A DNA stretch of 64,000 nucleotides from Macrococcus lamae (GTDB lineage: Bacteria; Bacillota; Bacilli; Staphylococcales; Staphylococcaceae). The stretch is taken from positions 62,001 through 126,000 of the forward strand of contig NZ_SCWB01000002.1 of assembly GCF_004359545.1 (NCBI RefSeq), written 5' to 3'. Shown one piece after another: positions 43,247 through 52,469 of the stretch. Within the stretch, counting starts at the first letter, position 1. Each line of letters begins with the position of its first letter. A model generated the notes under the pieces. It had not been told where the DNA came from, ran no database searches, and was given only the letters and a program-made list of their open reading frames with translations. The translations under genes and the position numbers were made by a program.

Positions 43247-43293
43247 AAAAGACTGTAGACTCGTCTCCTTCAGAGATGAGTCTACAGTCTTTT
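43247..43293. terminator. Bidirectional intrinsic terminator
   Basis: Near-perfect 21-base arms starting AAAAGACTGTAGACTC around a 5-base loop, between the convergent GTPase and dioxygenase genes. A second smaller stem (GGAAGCT/AGCTTCC, about 43224-43245) overlaps the GTPase stop. Confidence 0.9.
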
Positions 43294-43311
43294 AGTGACA
43301 ATTAAATGATT

Positions 43312-44232
43312 TTATTTTAACGGCGGTAAATTATGTTCGATTTCAGCACGTTTTTCTTCTAAGAAATTAGGAAGGTTCAATTCCATACCTAGATGCTCTT
43401 TAGTAGTATCAACCATAAATCCTGGCCTTGAAGTTGCAAATTCATACAGAATGGTGTTTTGTCTATAATAGAGTGCTTTAAAGAAATAACGGTCAATAAT
43501 ACCAGAGTTATTGCCAGGCTGCAGACTCAATATAGCCTGAATGTCTTCAAGTGCTGCATCGTCAGGTATATCAACTGCTATATGGTGGATATAGCCGCGT
43601 CCTGGGCGGACAGAATCCCCATCTTGATGTTTGATGATGAAGTCACTGTACAATCCAGTATTATCAAGTGTGACAGTATGTTCGTCTTTATGATGATAAC
43701 CCAACACATCTGTTAGGAATTGGATAGTTGATTCTGGTTTTGAAAGGCGGAGTTCGACCGGCCCCATTCCAAGTATTTGATAAGTTTCTGGAACATCGCT
43801 GTAACTATTCTTTTTCCAGAAAGACGGATAATTTTGCTGATTATTATCAATCAGGACTATTTCAAGCTGATCGATATCTTCGAATGATAATGCTGACTGA
43901 CCGGCGTAATTAATACGTTTGCTGATAATATGATAATCTGTCAAACGCTGTTCGAAATAATCAATTGCTTCGATCGAAGGCACAAGTAGAGACAGACGAT
44001 AAATACTGTTAGTTCCTTTACGCGTCTGTCCTGATTGCGGTATTTCAAAGAAGCTAAGTAGAGTGCCTGGAGAACCTTCTTCATCTCCATAGAAGAAATG
44101 ATACATAGAAGGGTTATCCTGATTCACTGATTTTTCTACTAAACGTAGTCCCAGTACTTGAGTATAAAAATCTTTATTAGCCTGTACATCTTTTGTATAC
44201 ATCGAGATGTGATGATGTCCATTGATCTTCAT
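43312..44232 (-). CDS. Ring-cleaving dioxygenase of the VOC (glyoxalase) fold, MhqO/MhqA-like
   Basis: A 306-residue protein of two VOC modules (about residues 1-140 and 150-306). It starts with INGHHHISMYTKDVQANKDFY, whose His is a likely metal ligand; further ligands are GYIHHIAVDIP and the late ILYEFATSRPGF with Glu. Members of this group protect Gram-positive cells against hydroquinones and are usually controlled by MhqR. The start at 44232 has AGAGGA on the reverse strand. I do not see the MhqR palindrome upstream, so regulation is unclear. Confidence 0.85.
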   Translation of the reverse strand: MKINGHHHISMYTKDVQANKDFYTQVLGLRLVEKSVNQDNPSMYHFFYGDEEGSPGTLLSFFEIPQSGQTRKGTNSIYRLSLLVPSIEAIDYFEQRLTDYHIISKRINYAGQSALSFEDIDQLEIVLIDNNQQNYPSFWKKNSYSDVPETYQILGMGPVELRLSKPESTIQFLTDVLGYHHKDEHTVTLDNTGLYSDFIIKHQDGDSVRPGRGYIHHIAVDIPDDAALEDIQAILSLQPGNNSGIIDRYFFKALYYRQNTILYEFATSRPGFMVDTTKEHLGMELNLPNFLEEKRAEIEHNLPPLK

Positions 44233-44370
44233 TATCATTCCTCTTTTCTAACTAAGTTGTTAAAACTGGCAACAGTGATCAGAACAGCATCGAGACTAAG
44301 AATAGTATATTTATTGAGACTTGATATACTAATTATAATATATGAAGGTAGTTAATCAAATGAATCGATT

Positions 44371-44405
44371 AAAAGGAAGCTGAATGAGCAGTTTCCTTTT
44401 TTATT
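44371..44405 (+). terminator. Orphan terminator-like hairpin
   Basis: AAAGGAA-GCT-GAATG-AGC-AG-TTTCCTTTTTT forms a stem followed by a T-run in a stretch without any recognisable gene on this strand. It closely resembles the short stem at the end of the GTPase gene. It may end a small RNA starting within 44260-44340, or insulate the sugar operon. Confidence 0.5.
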
Positions 44406-44426
44406 TAAGCAACTATCAGTCGATTG

Positions 44427-44440
44427 TCAAAACGTTTGCA
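44427..44440 (+). promoter_or_regulatory. LacI-family operator 1
   Basis: TCAAAACGTTTGCA is a near-palindrome centred on CG, of the kind bound by LacI-family regulators. It lies about 100 bases before the promoter. Confidence 0.55.
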
Positions 44441-44505
44441 TGGATTATAGATGTAAGCAAACAAACATGTTTTAATATCGCTTTAAATAACAAGTGCAAT
44501 TTTAA

Positions 44506-44519
44506 TGCAATCGTTTGCA
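44506..44519 (+). promoter_or_regulatory. LacI-family operator 2
   Basis: TGCAATCGTTTGCA is palindromic at 12 of 14 positions, centred on CG. It lies just upstream of the -35 box. With the first site, about 79 bases apart centre to centre, it could allow looping by the LacI-type protein encoded in the operon. Confidence 0.65.
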
Positions 44520-44527
44520 AAAAGTTG

Positions 44528-44557
44528 TTGACAGTGGAAAAAATACTGTGATAAAAT
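44528..44557 (+). promoter_or_regulatory. Sigma-A promoter of the sugar operon
   Basis: TTGACA (44528-44533), an 18-base spacer and TAAAAT (44552-44557). Confidence 0.75.
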
Positions 44558-44568
44558 AAAATCGTTAT

Positions 44569-44582
44569 TGAAAACGCTTTCT
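44569..44582 (+). promoter_or_regulatory. CcpA cre site
   Basis: TGAAAACGCTTTCT fits the cre consensus TGWAARCGYTWNCW at every position. It lies just after the promoter, where CcpA with P-Ser-HPr would block transcription in the presence of glucose. Confidence 0.88.
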
Positions 44583-44608
44583 AAAACAATTCTAAAGGAG
44601 AAAAGAAT

Positions 44609-45910
44609 ATGAAAAAACATTCAAGTTTGATGTTAGTATTCGTTTTATTTTTTGCATCAATTCTTGCAGCCTGTGGTAACTCAGGTTCAGGTGGCGGCAC
44701 AGCGTCAAAAGGAAAAAGTGAAGACGCGGTTACAGTGAACATCTTCCAATTTAAAGTAGAGTTCAAACAACAGTTTGAAGACACTGCAAAAAAATACATG
44801 GAAGAACATCCAAATGTAAAAATCAATGTTGAAACAGTCGGCGGCGGTAATGACTATGGCCAAGCGCTGAAAGCTAAAATTGCTTCTAAAAATGAGCCTG
44901 ATATTTTTAACATTGGTGGTCCTGAAGATTTAAAACAGCATGCAAGTCGTTTAGCTGATCTATCAGATATGAAAGCAACTAAAAATGTAGTCGATGAATC
45001 ATTACTGTCGCCGGTTCAAAAAGACGGAAAAACTTATGGTATTCCGATGAACCAGGAAGGTTATGGTTTAATTTACAACAAAGATATCTTTGAAAAAGCA
45101 GGCGTTAAAGCAGAAGATATTAAAACACTTGATGATTTAGAAGAAGTTTCTAAAAAAATCGATTCACAAAAAGATAAATTAGGATTAACAGCAGTATATG
45201 CTTTACCTGGTAAAGAAAAATGGGTATTAGCTGATCACGGTGCGAGCATGTTCTTAGCTTCTGACTTTGACAATGATATTCAAAAAGCAGCAGATGCAAA
45301 AACATTACCTTTCAAAAACAAAGATTTATTTAAACAGTATTTAGACATTCAAAACGAATATTCTAAAAAACCTGTAGCATCTCTTGATTACTCTCAACAA
45401 GTAGAAGAGTTATTCTCTACAGGCAAAGTAGCAATGATTCAGCAAGGTAACTGGGCATATCCAACTATAGAAAGTGTTAATCCTGAAATTGCTGAAAAAG
45501 TAGGATTAATTGCAGTACCAACAGATTCAAAAGAATTGACAATTCCAGTAGGGGTTGCAAATAACTGGGCAGTCAACAAGAAATCTGATGAAAAAGTTCA
45601 AAAAGCAGCAAAAGACTTCCTTGACTGGTTATATACTTCAGACGAAGGTAAAAACATTGTAATGGAAGACTTCAAATTCATTCCAGCATACAAAGACTAC
45701 GATACATCTAAAATCGCAGATCCACTATCAAAAGAAATCTACAAGTATTCAGAAGAAGGAAAAACAACTGCATGGGTATTCAAAGGATATCCGACTGGTT
45801 ATACTGATGATGCTTTAGGTGCTTACCTGCAGGATTATTTAACAGGTAAACTGACTTTTGATGAAGCAATCAAAAAATCTCAGGATGCCTGGGAAAAAGC
45901 TCGTAAATAA
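44609..45910 (+). CDS. Sugar-binding lipoprotein of ABC transporter (MsmE/MalE-like)
   Basis: A 433-residue extracellular solute-binding lipoprotein (family 1). The signal ends in FFASILAACGN (lipidated Cys near residue 22), followed by a Gly/Ser-rich linker. The two-lobed fold contains VGGGNDYGQALKAKIASKNEPDIFNIGG and MNQEGYGLIYNKDIFEKAG. The length and pattern fit oligosaccharide binders (MsmE type) rather than monosaccharide ones. It is the first gene of the operon, strongly controlled (promoter, cre, LacI sites). The hairpin after it should make its transcript more abundant than the permease part. The sugar is unknown; alpha-glucosides are likely, given malA nearby. Confidence 0.9.
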   Translation: MKKHSSLMLVFVLFFASILAACGNSGSGGGTASKGKSEDAVTVNIFQFKVEFKQQFEDTAKKYMEEHPNVKINVETVGGGNDYGQALKAKIASKNEPDIFNIGGPEDLKQHASRLADLSDMKATKNVVDESLLSPVQKDGKTYGIPMNQEGYGLIYNKDIFEKAGVKAEDIKTLDDLEEVSKKIDSQKDKLGLTAVYALPGKEKWVLADHGASMFLASDFDNDIQKAADAKTLPFKNKDLFKQYLDIQNEYSKKPVASLDYSQQVEELFSTGKVAMIQQGNWAYPTIESVNPEIAEKVGLIAVPTDSKELTIPVGVANNWAVNKKSDEKVQKAAKDFLDWLYTSDEGKNIVMEDFKFIPAYKDYDTSKIADPLSKEIYKYSEEGKTTAWVFKGYPTGYTDDALGAYLQDYLTGKLTFDEAIKKSQDAWEKARK

Positions 45911-45916
45911 TAGAAC

Positions 45917-45964
45917 AAAGGGGATAAACATTCGAATATTTGAGAATGTCTATCCCTTTTTTTA
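45917..45964 (+). terminator. Partial terminator/attenuator between binding protein and permeases
   Basis: AAAGGGGATAAACATTC pairs imperfectly with GAATGTCTATCCCTTT, followed by seven Ts. Since the permease genes lack a visible promoter, this probably trims transcription rather than stopping it. Confidence 0.75.
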
Positions 45965-45983
45965 AAAAGTGAGGAGTTATACA

Positions 45984-46850
45984 GTGAAAACAAAAAGTTT
46001 AGCGTTCTGGCTCATGCTTATGCCGGTCCTTGTCGCATTGTTCATGGTTATCATTATACCGTTCCTCTATGGAATCTATTATTCATTTACCAACTGGAAC
46101 GGGGATACAACATTAGTTCCTGATTTTATCGGTTTCGATAACTATATGAACTTATTGAAAGATGACAGTTTCAAACATGCACTCTGGTTTACATTCAAGT
46201 ATTCTATTGCAGCAGTCATCATCATCAACTTAATTGGTCTAGGACTTGCTTTACTCGTTACGAGTAAAATCAAATCTAAAAACGTATTACGAACTGTATT
46301 CTTCATGCCAAACTTAATCGGGGGTTTAATTCTCGGATTCATCTGGCAGTTTATTTTCACTAAAGTGTTTGCAACGATTGGTGAGGCAATTGGTTCCGAA
46401 TGGATGCAGGGCTGGTTGAGTGATACAACAACAGGTTTCTGGGGAATGGTCATTCTGTCAACTTGGCAGATGGCTGGTTATATTATGATTATTTACATTG
46501 CCTATTTGGAAAATGTACCGGAAGATTTACTGGAAGCTGCTGAAATTGATGGAGCGAATTCATGGCAGAAGTTTAAAAACATTACATTTCCGTTAGTTGC
46601 TCCAGCATTCACTGTCAGTATGTTTCTGACGTTATCCGGCGCGTTCAAAGTGTACGATCAAAACTTATCATTGACAAACGGTGGCCCAGGTAACTCAACT
46701 AAAATGGTTGCGATGGATATCGTAGATACAGCATTTAAAATGAACTTGATGGGTTCAGCACAGGCTAAAGCAGTAGTGTTCTTCCTGATTGTTATGCTCA
46801 TTAGTTTAGTACAGGTTTATTACAATAAGAAACGTGAGGTGGAGATGTAA
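45984..46850 (+). CDS. Sugar ABC transporter permease (MsmF/MalF-like)
   Basis: A 288-residue permease with six hydrophobic segments. I choose the GTG at 45984, since GAGGAG lies seven bases before it. The EAA loop reads EAAEIDGANSWQKFKNITFPLVAPA (residues about 187-211) and couples to the ATPase. The stop overlaps the ATG of the second permease by one base. With it and the binding protein it forms an oligosaccharide importer. Confidence 0.9.
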   Translation: MKTKSLAFWLMLMPVLVALFMVIIIPFLYGIYYSFTNWNGDTTLVPDFIGFDNYMNLLKDDSFKHALWFTFKYSIAAVIIINLIGLGLALLVTSKIKSKNVLRTVFFMPNLIGGLILGFIWQFIFTKVFATIGEAIGSEWMQGWLSDTTTGFWGMVILSTWQMAGYIMIIYIAYLENVPEDLLEAAEIDGANSWQKFKNITFPLVAPAFTVSMFLTLSGAFKVYDQNLSLTNGGPGNSTKMVAMDIVDTAFKMNLMGSAQAKAVVFFLIVMLISLVQVYYNKKREVEM

Positions 46851-47659
46851 TGAAGAGTAAATGGCTGTTATTTGAAATTATTGGGCTTGTCATTGGTTTG
46901 CTCTGGCTGTCTCCGTTTTATTTAATGATTGTCAATTCCTTTAAAACAAAGCTTCAAATTTTTGATGATACATTGGGATTACCTAAAGAATGGTCTTTCC
47001 AGAACTTTATAGATGCTTTTGAGCAATTGAATTTCATGCAGACTTTTCTTAACTCATTGATTGTCACTGTGCTGAGTGTTGCTTTGATAATAATTTTTTC
47101 AAGTATGGCGGCTTATGCGCTCAGTCGTAATAAAGGTAAAGTGTCTAATGCGATATTCTTCTTGTTTGTCGCTGCGATGCTTATCCCATTTCAATCAGTA
47201 ATGATTCCGCTTGTTAAAATATTCGGTGATTTAGAAAGCTTGAATAGATGGGGACTTATTTTCATGTATTTAGGATTTGGTGCAAGCCTATCTATTTTCT
47301 TATATCATGGTTCACTGCAAGGGATTTCAAAGTCACTTGATGAGGCTGCGATGATTGACGGTGCAAGTAAATGGCAGATTTACTGGCATGTAATTTTCCC
47401 GCTGCTAAAATCAATTTCTGTTACGGTCGGTATTTTAAATGTGATCTGGATTTGGAACGACTTCCTGTTACCTAACTTAGTTCTTGGACCAGGACAAGAG
47501 ACGATTCCACTGAAGTTATTCCTGTTCTTTGGACAGTATACGAAACAATGGCACTTAGCACTTGCAGGTTTAACGATTTCAATTATTCCAGTCATCATAG
47601 GCTATTTCTTTGCACAGAAACAAATTATTAAAGGTGTTTCTGAAGGTGCTGTTAAGTAG
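46850..47659 (+). CDS. Sugar ABC transporter permease (MsmG/MalG-like)
   Basis: A 269-residue permease with six hydrophobic segments and the EAA loop DEAAMIDGASKWQIYWHVIFPLLKS (residues about 163-187). The C-terminus (PVIIGYFFAQKQIIKGVSEGAVK) is the standard CUT1 ending. It overlaps the previous stop and is followed 8 bases later by the regulator gene. Confidence 0.92.
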   Translation: MKSKWLLFEIIGLVIGLLWLSPFYLMIVNSFKTKLQIFDDTLGLPKEWSFQNFIDAFEQLNFMQTFLNSLIVTVLSVALIIIFSSMAAYALSRNKGKVSNAIFFLFVAAMLIPFQSVMIPLVKIFGDLESLNRWGLIFMYLGFGASLSIFLYHGSLQGISKSLDEAAMIDGASKWQIYWHVIFPLLKSISVTVGILNVIWIWNDFLLPNLVLGPGQETIPLKLFLFFGQYTKQWHLALAGLTISIIPVIIGYFFAQKQIIKGVSEGAVK

Positions 47660-47667
47660 GTGAGAAA

Positions 47668-48690
47668 ATGATTACGATCAAAGATGTGGCGAAACGTGCT
47701 GGTGTTGCACCTTCCACAGTATCAAGAGTTATCAGCAATCATCCTGCAATCAGTGAGAAGACACGTGATAAGGTTCGTAAGGTTATGGTAGAACTGGGGT
47801 ATATTCCGAACGTTTCCGCCAGACGTCTTGTCACGCAGCAGTCACATACGATTGGTCTGCTGCTCAAGACAGCGTCTAAAGAAATGACGCAGAATCCTTT
47901 TTTCACTGATGTATTGATGAGTATTTCTAAAATCTGCAAAGACAATCATTACTCAACAGTAATATCAACCAGTATGAACGAAGAAGAATTGCTGACTGAA
48001 GTAAAGCAGTTAGTAAAAAGTAATTCAGTTGACGGATTCATATTACTATATTCAAAAAGCAATGATAAAGTCATCAACTATTTGCAGTCTATCAACTTTC
48101 CGTTTGTTATACTTGGCAAGAAATTAAGCCCGCTATCGAATGAAATCTATATTGATAATGATAATATCATGGCAGCTTATCAATTAACAGATCATATGAT
48201 AGAACTCGGTCATAACACAATTGTCTTCATCGCTGAAAATGCATCGTATGCAGTCAACGAAGATCGAGTGCAGGGTTATGAAAGAGCTTGTCTGAAAGCA
48301 GGTCTTATTCCAAGAGTATTTGAAGGGGCAGCCGGAACAGAAGAAGTCAAACATATTATTGCTGAAATAAGAACGCTTGAACCTTCTCCGACTGCTATTA
48401 TTACATCTGACAGTATGATGAATTTAAATGTGCTGAGTGAATTGTATCAGCAGCAGCTGAAAGTACCTGATGATATCCAGACTGCAACGTTTAATGATTC
48501 ATACTTCAATGAAGCTGCATGTCCTCCGCAGACAGTCGTCAATATTTATCCTGAATCACTTGGAGCTGAAGCGGGTAATAGTTTGATAGAATACTTGCAC
48601 AATCCTGATATGATTAAAAAAAATATTATTATACCGACTTCTATTATTGAACGCTCATCAACAAAACCTTTAAAGGAGAGAGTGCTGTGA
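47668..48690 (+). CDS. LacI family transcriptional regulator (MalR-like)
   Basis: A 340-residue regulator with an N-terminal helix-turn-helix and hinge ([30 protein letters not shown], residues 3-32, and the [11 protein letters not shown] hinge region). A periplasmic-binding-like effector domain follows. The pattern [19 protein letters not shown] and [15 protein letters not shown] is close to Gram-positive MalR proteins. It lies within the operon it probably controls, through the CG-centred sites at 44427 and 44506. It overlaps the ThuA gene by 4 bases. The inducer is unknown. Confidence 0.9.
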   Translation: MITIKDVAKRAGVAPSTVSRVISNHPAISEKTRDKVRKVMVELGYIPNVSARRLVTQQSHTIGLLLKTASKEMTQNPFFTDVLMSISKICKDNHYSTVISTSMNEEELLTEVKQLVKSNSVDGFILLYSKSNDKVINYLQSINFPFVILGKKLSPLSNEIYIDNDNIMAAYQLTDHMIELGHNTIVFIAENASYAVNEDRVQGYERACLKAGLIPRVFEGAAGTEEVKHIIAEIRTLEPSPTAIITSDSMMNLNVLSELYQQQLKVPDDIQTATFNDSYFNEAACPPQTVVNIYPESLGAEAGNSLIEYLHNPDMIKKNIIIPTSIIERSSTKPLKERVL

Positions 48691-49403
48691 AAGTAACTGT
48701 ATGGAACGAATTCAGACACGAGAAAGAATCTGATATTGTCAGAGATATATATCCTGAAGGGATACATGAACAGATTGCATCTTTTATTGAAAATGCAGAA
48801 GTCACGACAGCAACACTGGACGAACCCGAGCATGGTCTGACAGAAGATGTTTTGAATCAGACGGATGTACTTATATGGTGGGGTCATAAAGCACATGACG
48901 AAGTGAATGATGTAATCGTCGATCGTGTCCAGAAACGTGTGCTTGAAGGGATGGGTCTTGTCGTTCTGCATTCCGGTCACTTCTCAAAGATATTCAAACG
49001 TCTGATGGGTACGGGCTGCGATCTGAAGTGGCGTGAAGCTGATGATAAAGAACGTATATGGACTGTCATGCCTGGCCATCCGATTGCAGAAGGACTGCCT
49101 GAGTTCTTTGAATTACCTAAAGAAGAAATGTACGGAGAGCATTTTGATATTCCTGCTCCGGAAGAATTAGTGTTCATCAGCTGGTTTGAAGGAGGAGAAG
49201 TGTTCCGGTCAGGTGCGACATTTAAACGTGGCAACGGGAAAATTTTCTACTTCCGACCTGGTCATGAAACTTATCCGACGTATTATGATAAGAATGTGCA
49301 GCGTGTGATTAATAATGCAGTGCACTGGGCAAAACCGAGCACGAATAACTATCCGACTTACGGTAACTATCAACCGCTAGAATCTATTTCTGAAAAGGAG
49401 TAA
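48687..49403 (+). CDS. ThuA-domain protein (trehalose-utilisation type)
   Basis: A 238-residue protein of the ThuA family, which has a glutamine-amidotransferase-like fold. It contains [12 protein letters not shown] (residues about 62-73), [20 protein letters not shown] (about 91-110), [23 protein letters not shown] and [12 protein letters not shown] near the end. In rhizobia ThuA works with the oxidoreductase ThuB on trehalose and related disaccharides through 3-keto sugars. Here it precedes two Gfo/Idh/MocA oxidoreductases, the same association. Its exact reaction is not certain. Confidence 0.88.
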   Translation: MKVTVWNEFRHEKESDIVRDIYPEGIHEQIASFIENAEVTTATLDEPEHGLTEDVLNQTDVLIWWGHKAHDEVNDVIVDRVQKRVLEGMGLVVLHSGHFSKIFKRLMGTGCDLKWREADDKERIWTVMPGHPIAEGLPEFFELPKEEMYGEHFDIPAPEELVFISWFEGGEVFRSGATFKRGNGKIFYFRPGHETYPTYYDKNVQRVINNAVHWAKPSTNNYPTYGNYQPLESISEKE

Positions 49404-49407
49404 ACAT

Positions 49408-50430
49408 ATGACTATTAAAGTAGGCATCATTGGATGCGGTAGTATTTCAACACATCGTCACATTCCGGAATATCAGGAAAACAGCAGTGCTGAAATTGTT
49501 GCATACTGTGATATTGTACAGGAGCGAAGTGATGAACTGGCTGCAGAATTTGGAGGCAGCAGCTATAGTGATTATCACGCGCTGCTTGCAGATGAAGCGG
49601 TTGAAGCAGTAAGCATCTGCACCCCTAACTATCTGCATGCAGAAATGACGATTGCCGCCTTAAAAGCAGGTAAGCATGTTTTATGTGAAAAACCGATGGC
49701 AACGTCACTTGAAGATGCTGAACAGATGATCGCGGCAGCTAAGGCAAGTGGTACTAAGCTGATGATCGGCCATAACCAGCGAATCAACGAAGCTCATCAA
49801 GCAGCAAAACAAGTAGTAGAAAGCGGACAACTTGGGAAGATCTATTCATTCAAAACGACGTTTGGACATCCTGGACCCGAAGGCTGGAGTGTTGACGGTC
49901 CTGACAGCTGGTTCTTTGATAAAAAACGTGCATTTATTGGTGCGATGGGAGATCTTGGAGTTCATAAAGCAGACTTAATGCGCTACATTCTTGGAGAAGA
50001 GTTTAAAGAAGTAGGTGCAATGATTGAAACATCAGCAAAAGCTAATGCGACAGTAGATGATAATGCTGTGTTAATTCTAAAAACTGAAAGTGGTATTATC
50101 GGGACATTAAGCGCATCGTGGGCGTATAATGGAGAAGAAGATAACAGCACAGTTATCTATAGTGAAAAAGGCGTCCTTAAATTAAATGCAGATCCTGAAT
50201 ACAGCTATATTTTCATTAATGCTGATGGTGAAGCAGACAAACAGCAGCTAGGCGAAATGCAGACGAATGATGAAGGCGGACAGATCAACTCTCATACAAT
50301 CGATGCATTCATTCAGTCAATTACAGAAGATACAACACCTATTTGTGATGGCGAAGAAGGCATGGCTTCTCTTAACGTTATCATGAAAGCGATTGAATCA
50401 GCAGAAACAAACACAATAACTCGAATCTAA
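49408..50430 (+). CDS. Gfo/Idh/MocA family sugar oxidoreductase (first copy)
   Basis: A 340-residue NAD-dependent dehydrogenase. Rossmann motif GIIGCGSISTHRHIPEY (residues about 6-22), then the family EKPMATSLEDAEQM with the catalytic Lys in CEKP. The C-terminal beta-sheet domain holds DLGVHKADLMRYILGEE, where the His of D-x-G-x-H is a catalytic candidate. It probably oxidises or re-reduces a glycoside at C3, as ThuB-like enzymes do. It differs clearly from the second copy, so the pair may act in opposite steps. AAAAGGAG precedes the ATG. Confidence 0.9.
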   Translation: MTIKVGIIGCGSISTHRHIPEYQENSSAEIVAYCDIVQERSDELAAEFGGSSYSDYHALLADEAVEAVSICTPNYLHAEMTIAALKAGKHVLCEKPMATSLEDAEQMIAAAKASGTKLMIGHNQRINEAHQAAKQVVESGQLGKIYSFKTTFGHPGPEGWSVDGPDSWFFDKKRAFIGAMGDLGVHKADLMRYILGEEFKEVGAMIETSAKANATVDDNAVLILKTESGIIGTLSASWAYNGEEDNSTVIYSEKGVLKLNADPEYSYIFINADGEADKQQLGEMQTNDEGGQINSHTIDAFIQSITEDTTPICDGEEGMASLNVIMKAIESAETNTITRI

Positions 50431-50442
50431 GGAGCAGACATC

Positions 50443-51477
50443 ATGAGTAAAGTCCGAATCGGAATTGTTGGCGTCGGTGGAATCGCTACAGAACGTCATA
50501 TTCCTGCATTTAAAGAATTTGATAATGTCGAAATCACTCATGTTCATGATATTAATACAGAACGGGCGATGATTGTTGCTAATCAGTTCGGTATTCCACA
50601 TGTCGCTAAAAATTACCAGGAGATGCTTGAACAGGTGGATGCTGTAGTCATTACGACACCGAATAAATTTCATGCGCCGTTTGCGATTGAAGCTTTGAAT
50701 CATGATAAATCTGTGTTGTGCGAAAAACCGATGGCATTGACGACTGAAGAGTGTGATGCAATGATTGAGGCCGAGAGAAATAGTAAAGGCAGACTTCATA
50801 TCGCTTACCATTACCGTTTTATGAAGGAAGCCATCGCAGCGAAGAAGATTATCAACAAAGGCATCATTGGTGAGCCTCTTGTCATTCGTGTCAAAGCGAT
50901 GAGGCGACGTAAAGTCCCTGGATGGGGTGTGTTTACTAATAAGGAGCTGCAAGGCGGCGGCGCATTAATTGATTACGGCTGTCATCTCCTCGATCTTGCC
51001 ATGTGGCTTGTCGGCAGCAGAAAACCTATTGAAGTATCCGCTCAGACGTACAATCAACTGAGCCGTATGCCGAATCCAGTCAATGAATGGGGATCATTTA
51101 ATCCCGAAACATTTGAAGTTGATGATCATGTCACAGCTTTTATAAGATTTGAAAATAATATCACGATGCTGTTTGAAACAAGCTGGGCCGCTAATGTTGA
51201 AAGCGATGAAGAGCATATCAGCATCTCGGGAACTAAAGGCGGTCTGAACGTCTTTGAAATGAAAGTGAATCAAGCGGATGATACATTGATGACGACACTT
51301 AATATCGATTATATTCAAGTAGAACATCCATTTGAATATTTACAGACAGAGAACTTCTTATCGTCCATCATTCATCATACACCGCTCCGTGTCAAATCTA
51401 CTGAAGCAAGAGAAGTTTCACGCATCATTGAAGCAGTATATTTAAGCGCATCAAATAATAAGGCAATATTAATCTAG
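50443..51477 (+). CDS. Gfo/Idh/MocA family sugar oxidoreductase (second copy)
   Basis: A 344-residue relative with the Rossmann motif GIVGVGGIATERHIPAF (about residues 7-23), CEKPMALTTEECDAM, and ALIDYGCHLLDLAMWLVGSRKP with the conserved D-x-G-x-H. Its insertion (PVNEWGSFNPETFEVDDHVTAF) is of the 1,5-anhydro- and myo-inositol dehydrogenase type. It follows the first copy by 12 bases and precedes the isomerase by 11, all in one operon. The substrate is inferred only: a keto-sugar or glycoside. Confidence 0.9.
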   Translation: MSKVRIGIVGVGGIATERHIPAFKEFDNVEITHVHDINTERAMIVANQFGIPHVAKNYQEMLEQVDAVVITTPNKFHAPFAIEALNHDKSVLCEKPMALTTEECDAMIEAERNSKGRLHIAYHYRFMKEAIAAKKIINKGIIGEPLVIRVKAMRRRKVPGWGVFTNKELQGGGALIDYGCHLLDLAMWLVGSRKPIEVSAQTYNQLSRMPNPVNEWGSFNPETFEVDDHVTAFIRFENNITMLFETSWAANVESDEEHISISGTKGGLNVFEMKVNQADDTLMTTLNIDYIQVEHPFEYLQTENFLSSIIHHTPLRVKSTEAREVSRIIEAVYLSASNNKAILI

Positions 51478-51488
51478 GAGGACGTACG

Positions 51489-52457
51489 ATGAAATTAGGT
51501 GTATTCAATCCTTTATTCAATGATAAATCATTTGAGGAGATGCTTGATTATGTTCAAGCCTCAGGTGTAGAAGCCGTTGAAGTAGGCACGGGATGCTATC
51601 CTGGAGATAAGCATATCGACCTTGATGGTCTACTGTCAGATGAAAGTGCACGAGAAGCTTATTTGAAAGCTTTTGCAGAAAGAGGGCTCTTCATTTCATC
51701 ATTCAGCTGCCATGGTAACCCTATTTCACCTGAAACAGCCTTTAGAGAAGAATCAGATATAATACTACGTAAAACAATTAAACTCGCGAGTCTGATGAAG
51801 GTGCCTGTCGTCAACTGCTTCAGCGGTACAGCAGGTGATTCGCTAGATGCAAAACTGCCTAACTGGCCGGTAGCACCGTGGCCGAATGAATATAAGGATA
51901 TTTATGACTGGCAATGGGAACAGAAATTAATTCCTTACTGGAAAGAGATTGCAGAACTTGCAAAAGAACATGATGTAAAAATCGGTCTTGAGCTGCACGG
52001 TGGTTTCCTTGTTCATTCACCGTATACACTGCTGAAATTAAGGGAAGCGACAAATGAATACATCGGCGCTAACCTCGATCCGAGTCATATGTGGTGGCAA
52101 GGTATTGATCCGGTAGCTGCAATTAAAATTCTTGGTGAACACAATGCGATTCATCATTTTCATGCTAAAGATACATTTATAGATCAGGATAATGTCAATA
52201 TGTACGGACTGCTTGATATGCAGCCTTATAGTAACGTCAAAACAAGAAGCTGGACATTCAGAAGTGTGGGCTGTGGTCATGATCTGAAAGAATGGACAGC
52301 GATGATGAGTGCATTAAGAACATATGATTATGATTATATCGTCAGCATTGAGCACGAAGATCCATTGATGTCTATCGAAGAAGGATTTCAGACAGCAGTT
52401 CGTAATTTGAAACAGGTCATCATCAAACATACACCGACTGATATGTGGTGGGTATAA
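51489..52457 (+). CDS. Sugar phosphate isomerase/epimerase-like TIM-barrel protein
   Basis: A 322-residue xylose-isomerase-like TIM barrel (AP endonuclease 2 family). Metal-binding residues are visible in VEAVEVGTGCYPGDKHID, LELHGGFLVHSP (Glu), NLDPSHMWWQG (Asp, His), HFHAKDT (His) and VSIEHEDPLM (Glu). Such proteins accompany Gfo/Idh/MocA enzymes in inositol and 3-keto-sugar pathways, where they isomerise or cleave keto-sugars. A strong ribosome site, TAGGAGG, precedes it. Confidence 0.9.
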   Translation: MKLGVFNPLFNDKSFEEMLDYVQASGVEAVEVGTGCYPGDKHIDLDGLLSDESAREAYLKAFAERGLFISSFSCHGNPISPETAFREESDIILRKTIKLASLMKVPVVNCFSGTAGDSLDAKLPNWPVAPWPNEYKDIYDWQWEQKLIPYWKEIAELAKEHDVKIGLELHGGFLVHSPYTLLKLREATNEYIGANLDPSHMWWQGIDPVAAIKILGEHNAIHHFHAKDTFIDQDNVNMYGLLDMQPYSNVKTRSWTFRSVGCGHDLKEWTAMMSALRTYDYDYIVSIEHEDPLMSIEEGFQTAVRNLKQVIIKHTPTDMWWV

Positions 52458-52469
52458 GGAGGAAATACA

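Noticed and set aside
44239..44340. MhqR operator expected before the ring-cleaving dioxygenase gene
   Set aside because: No palindrome of the TATCTCGA-TCGAGATA type is visible. Only general AT-rich sequence is present.
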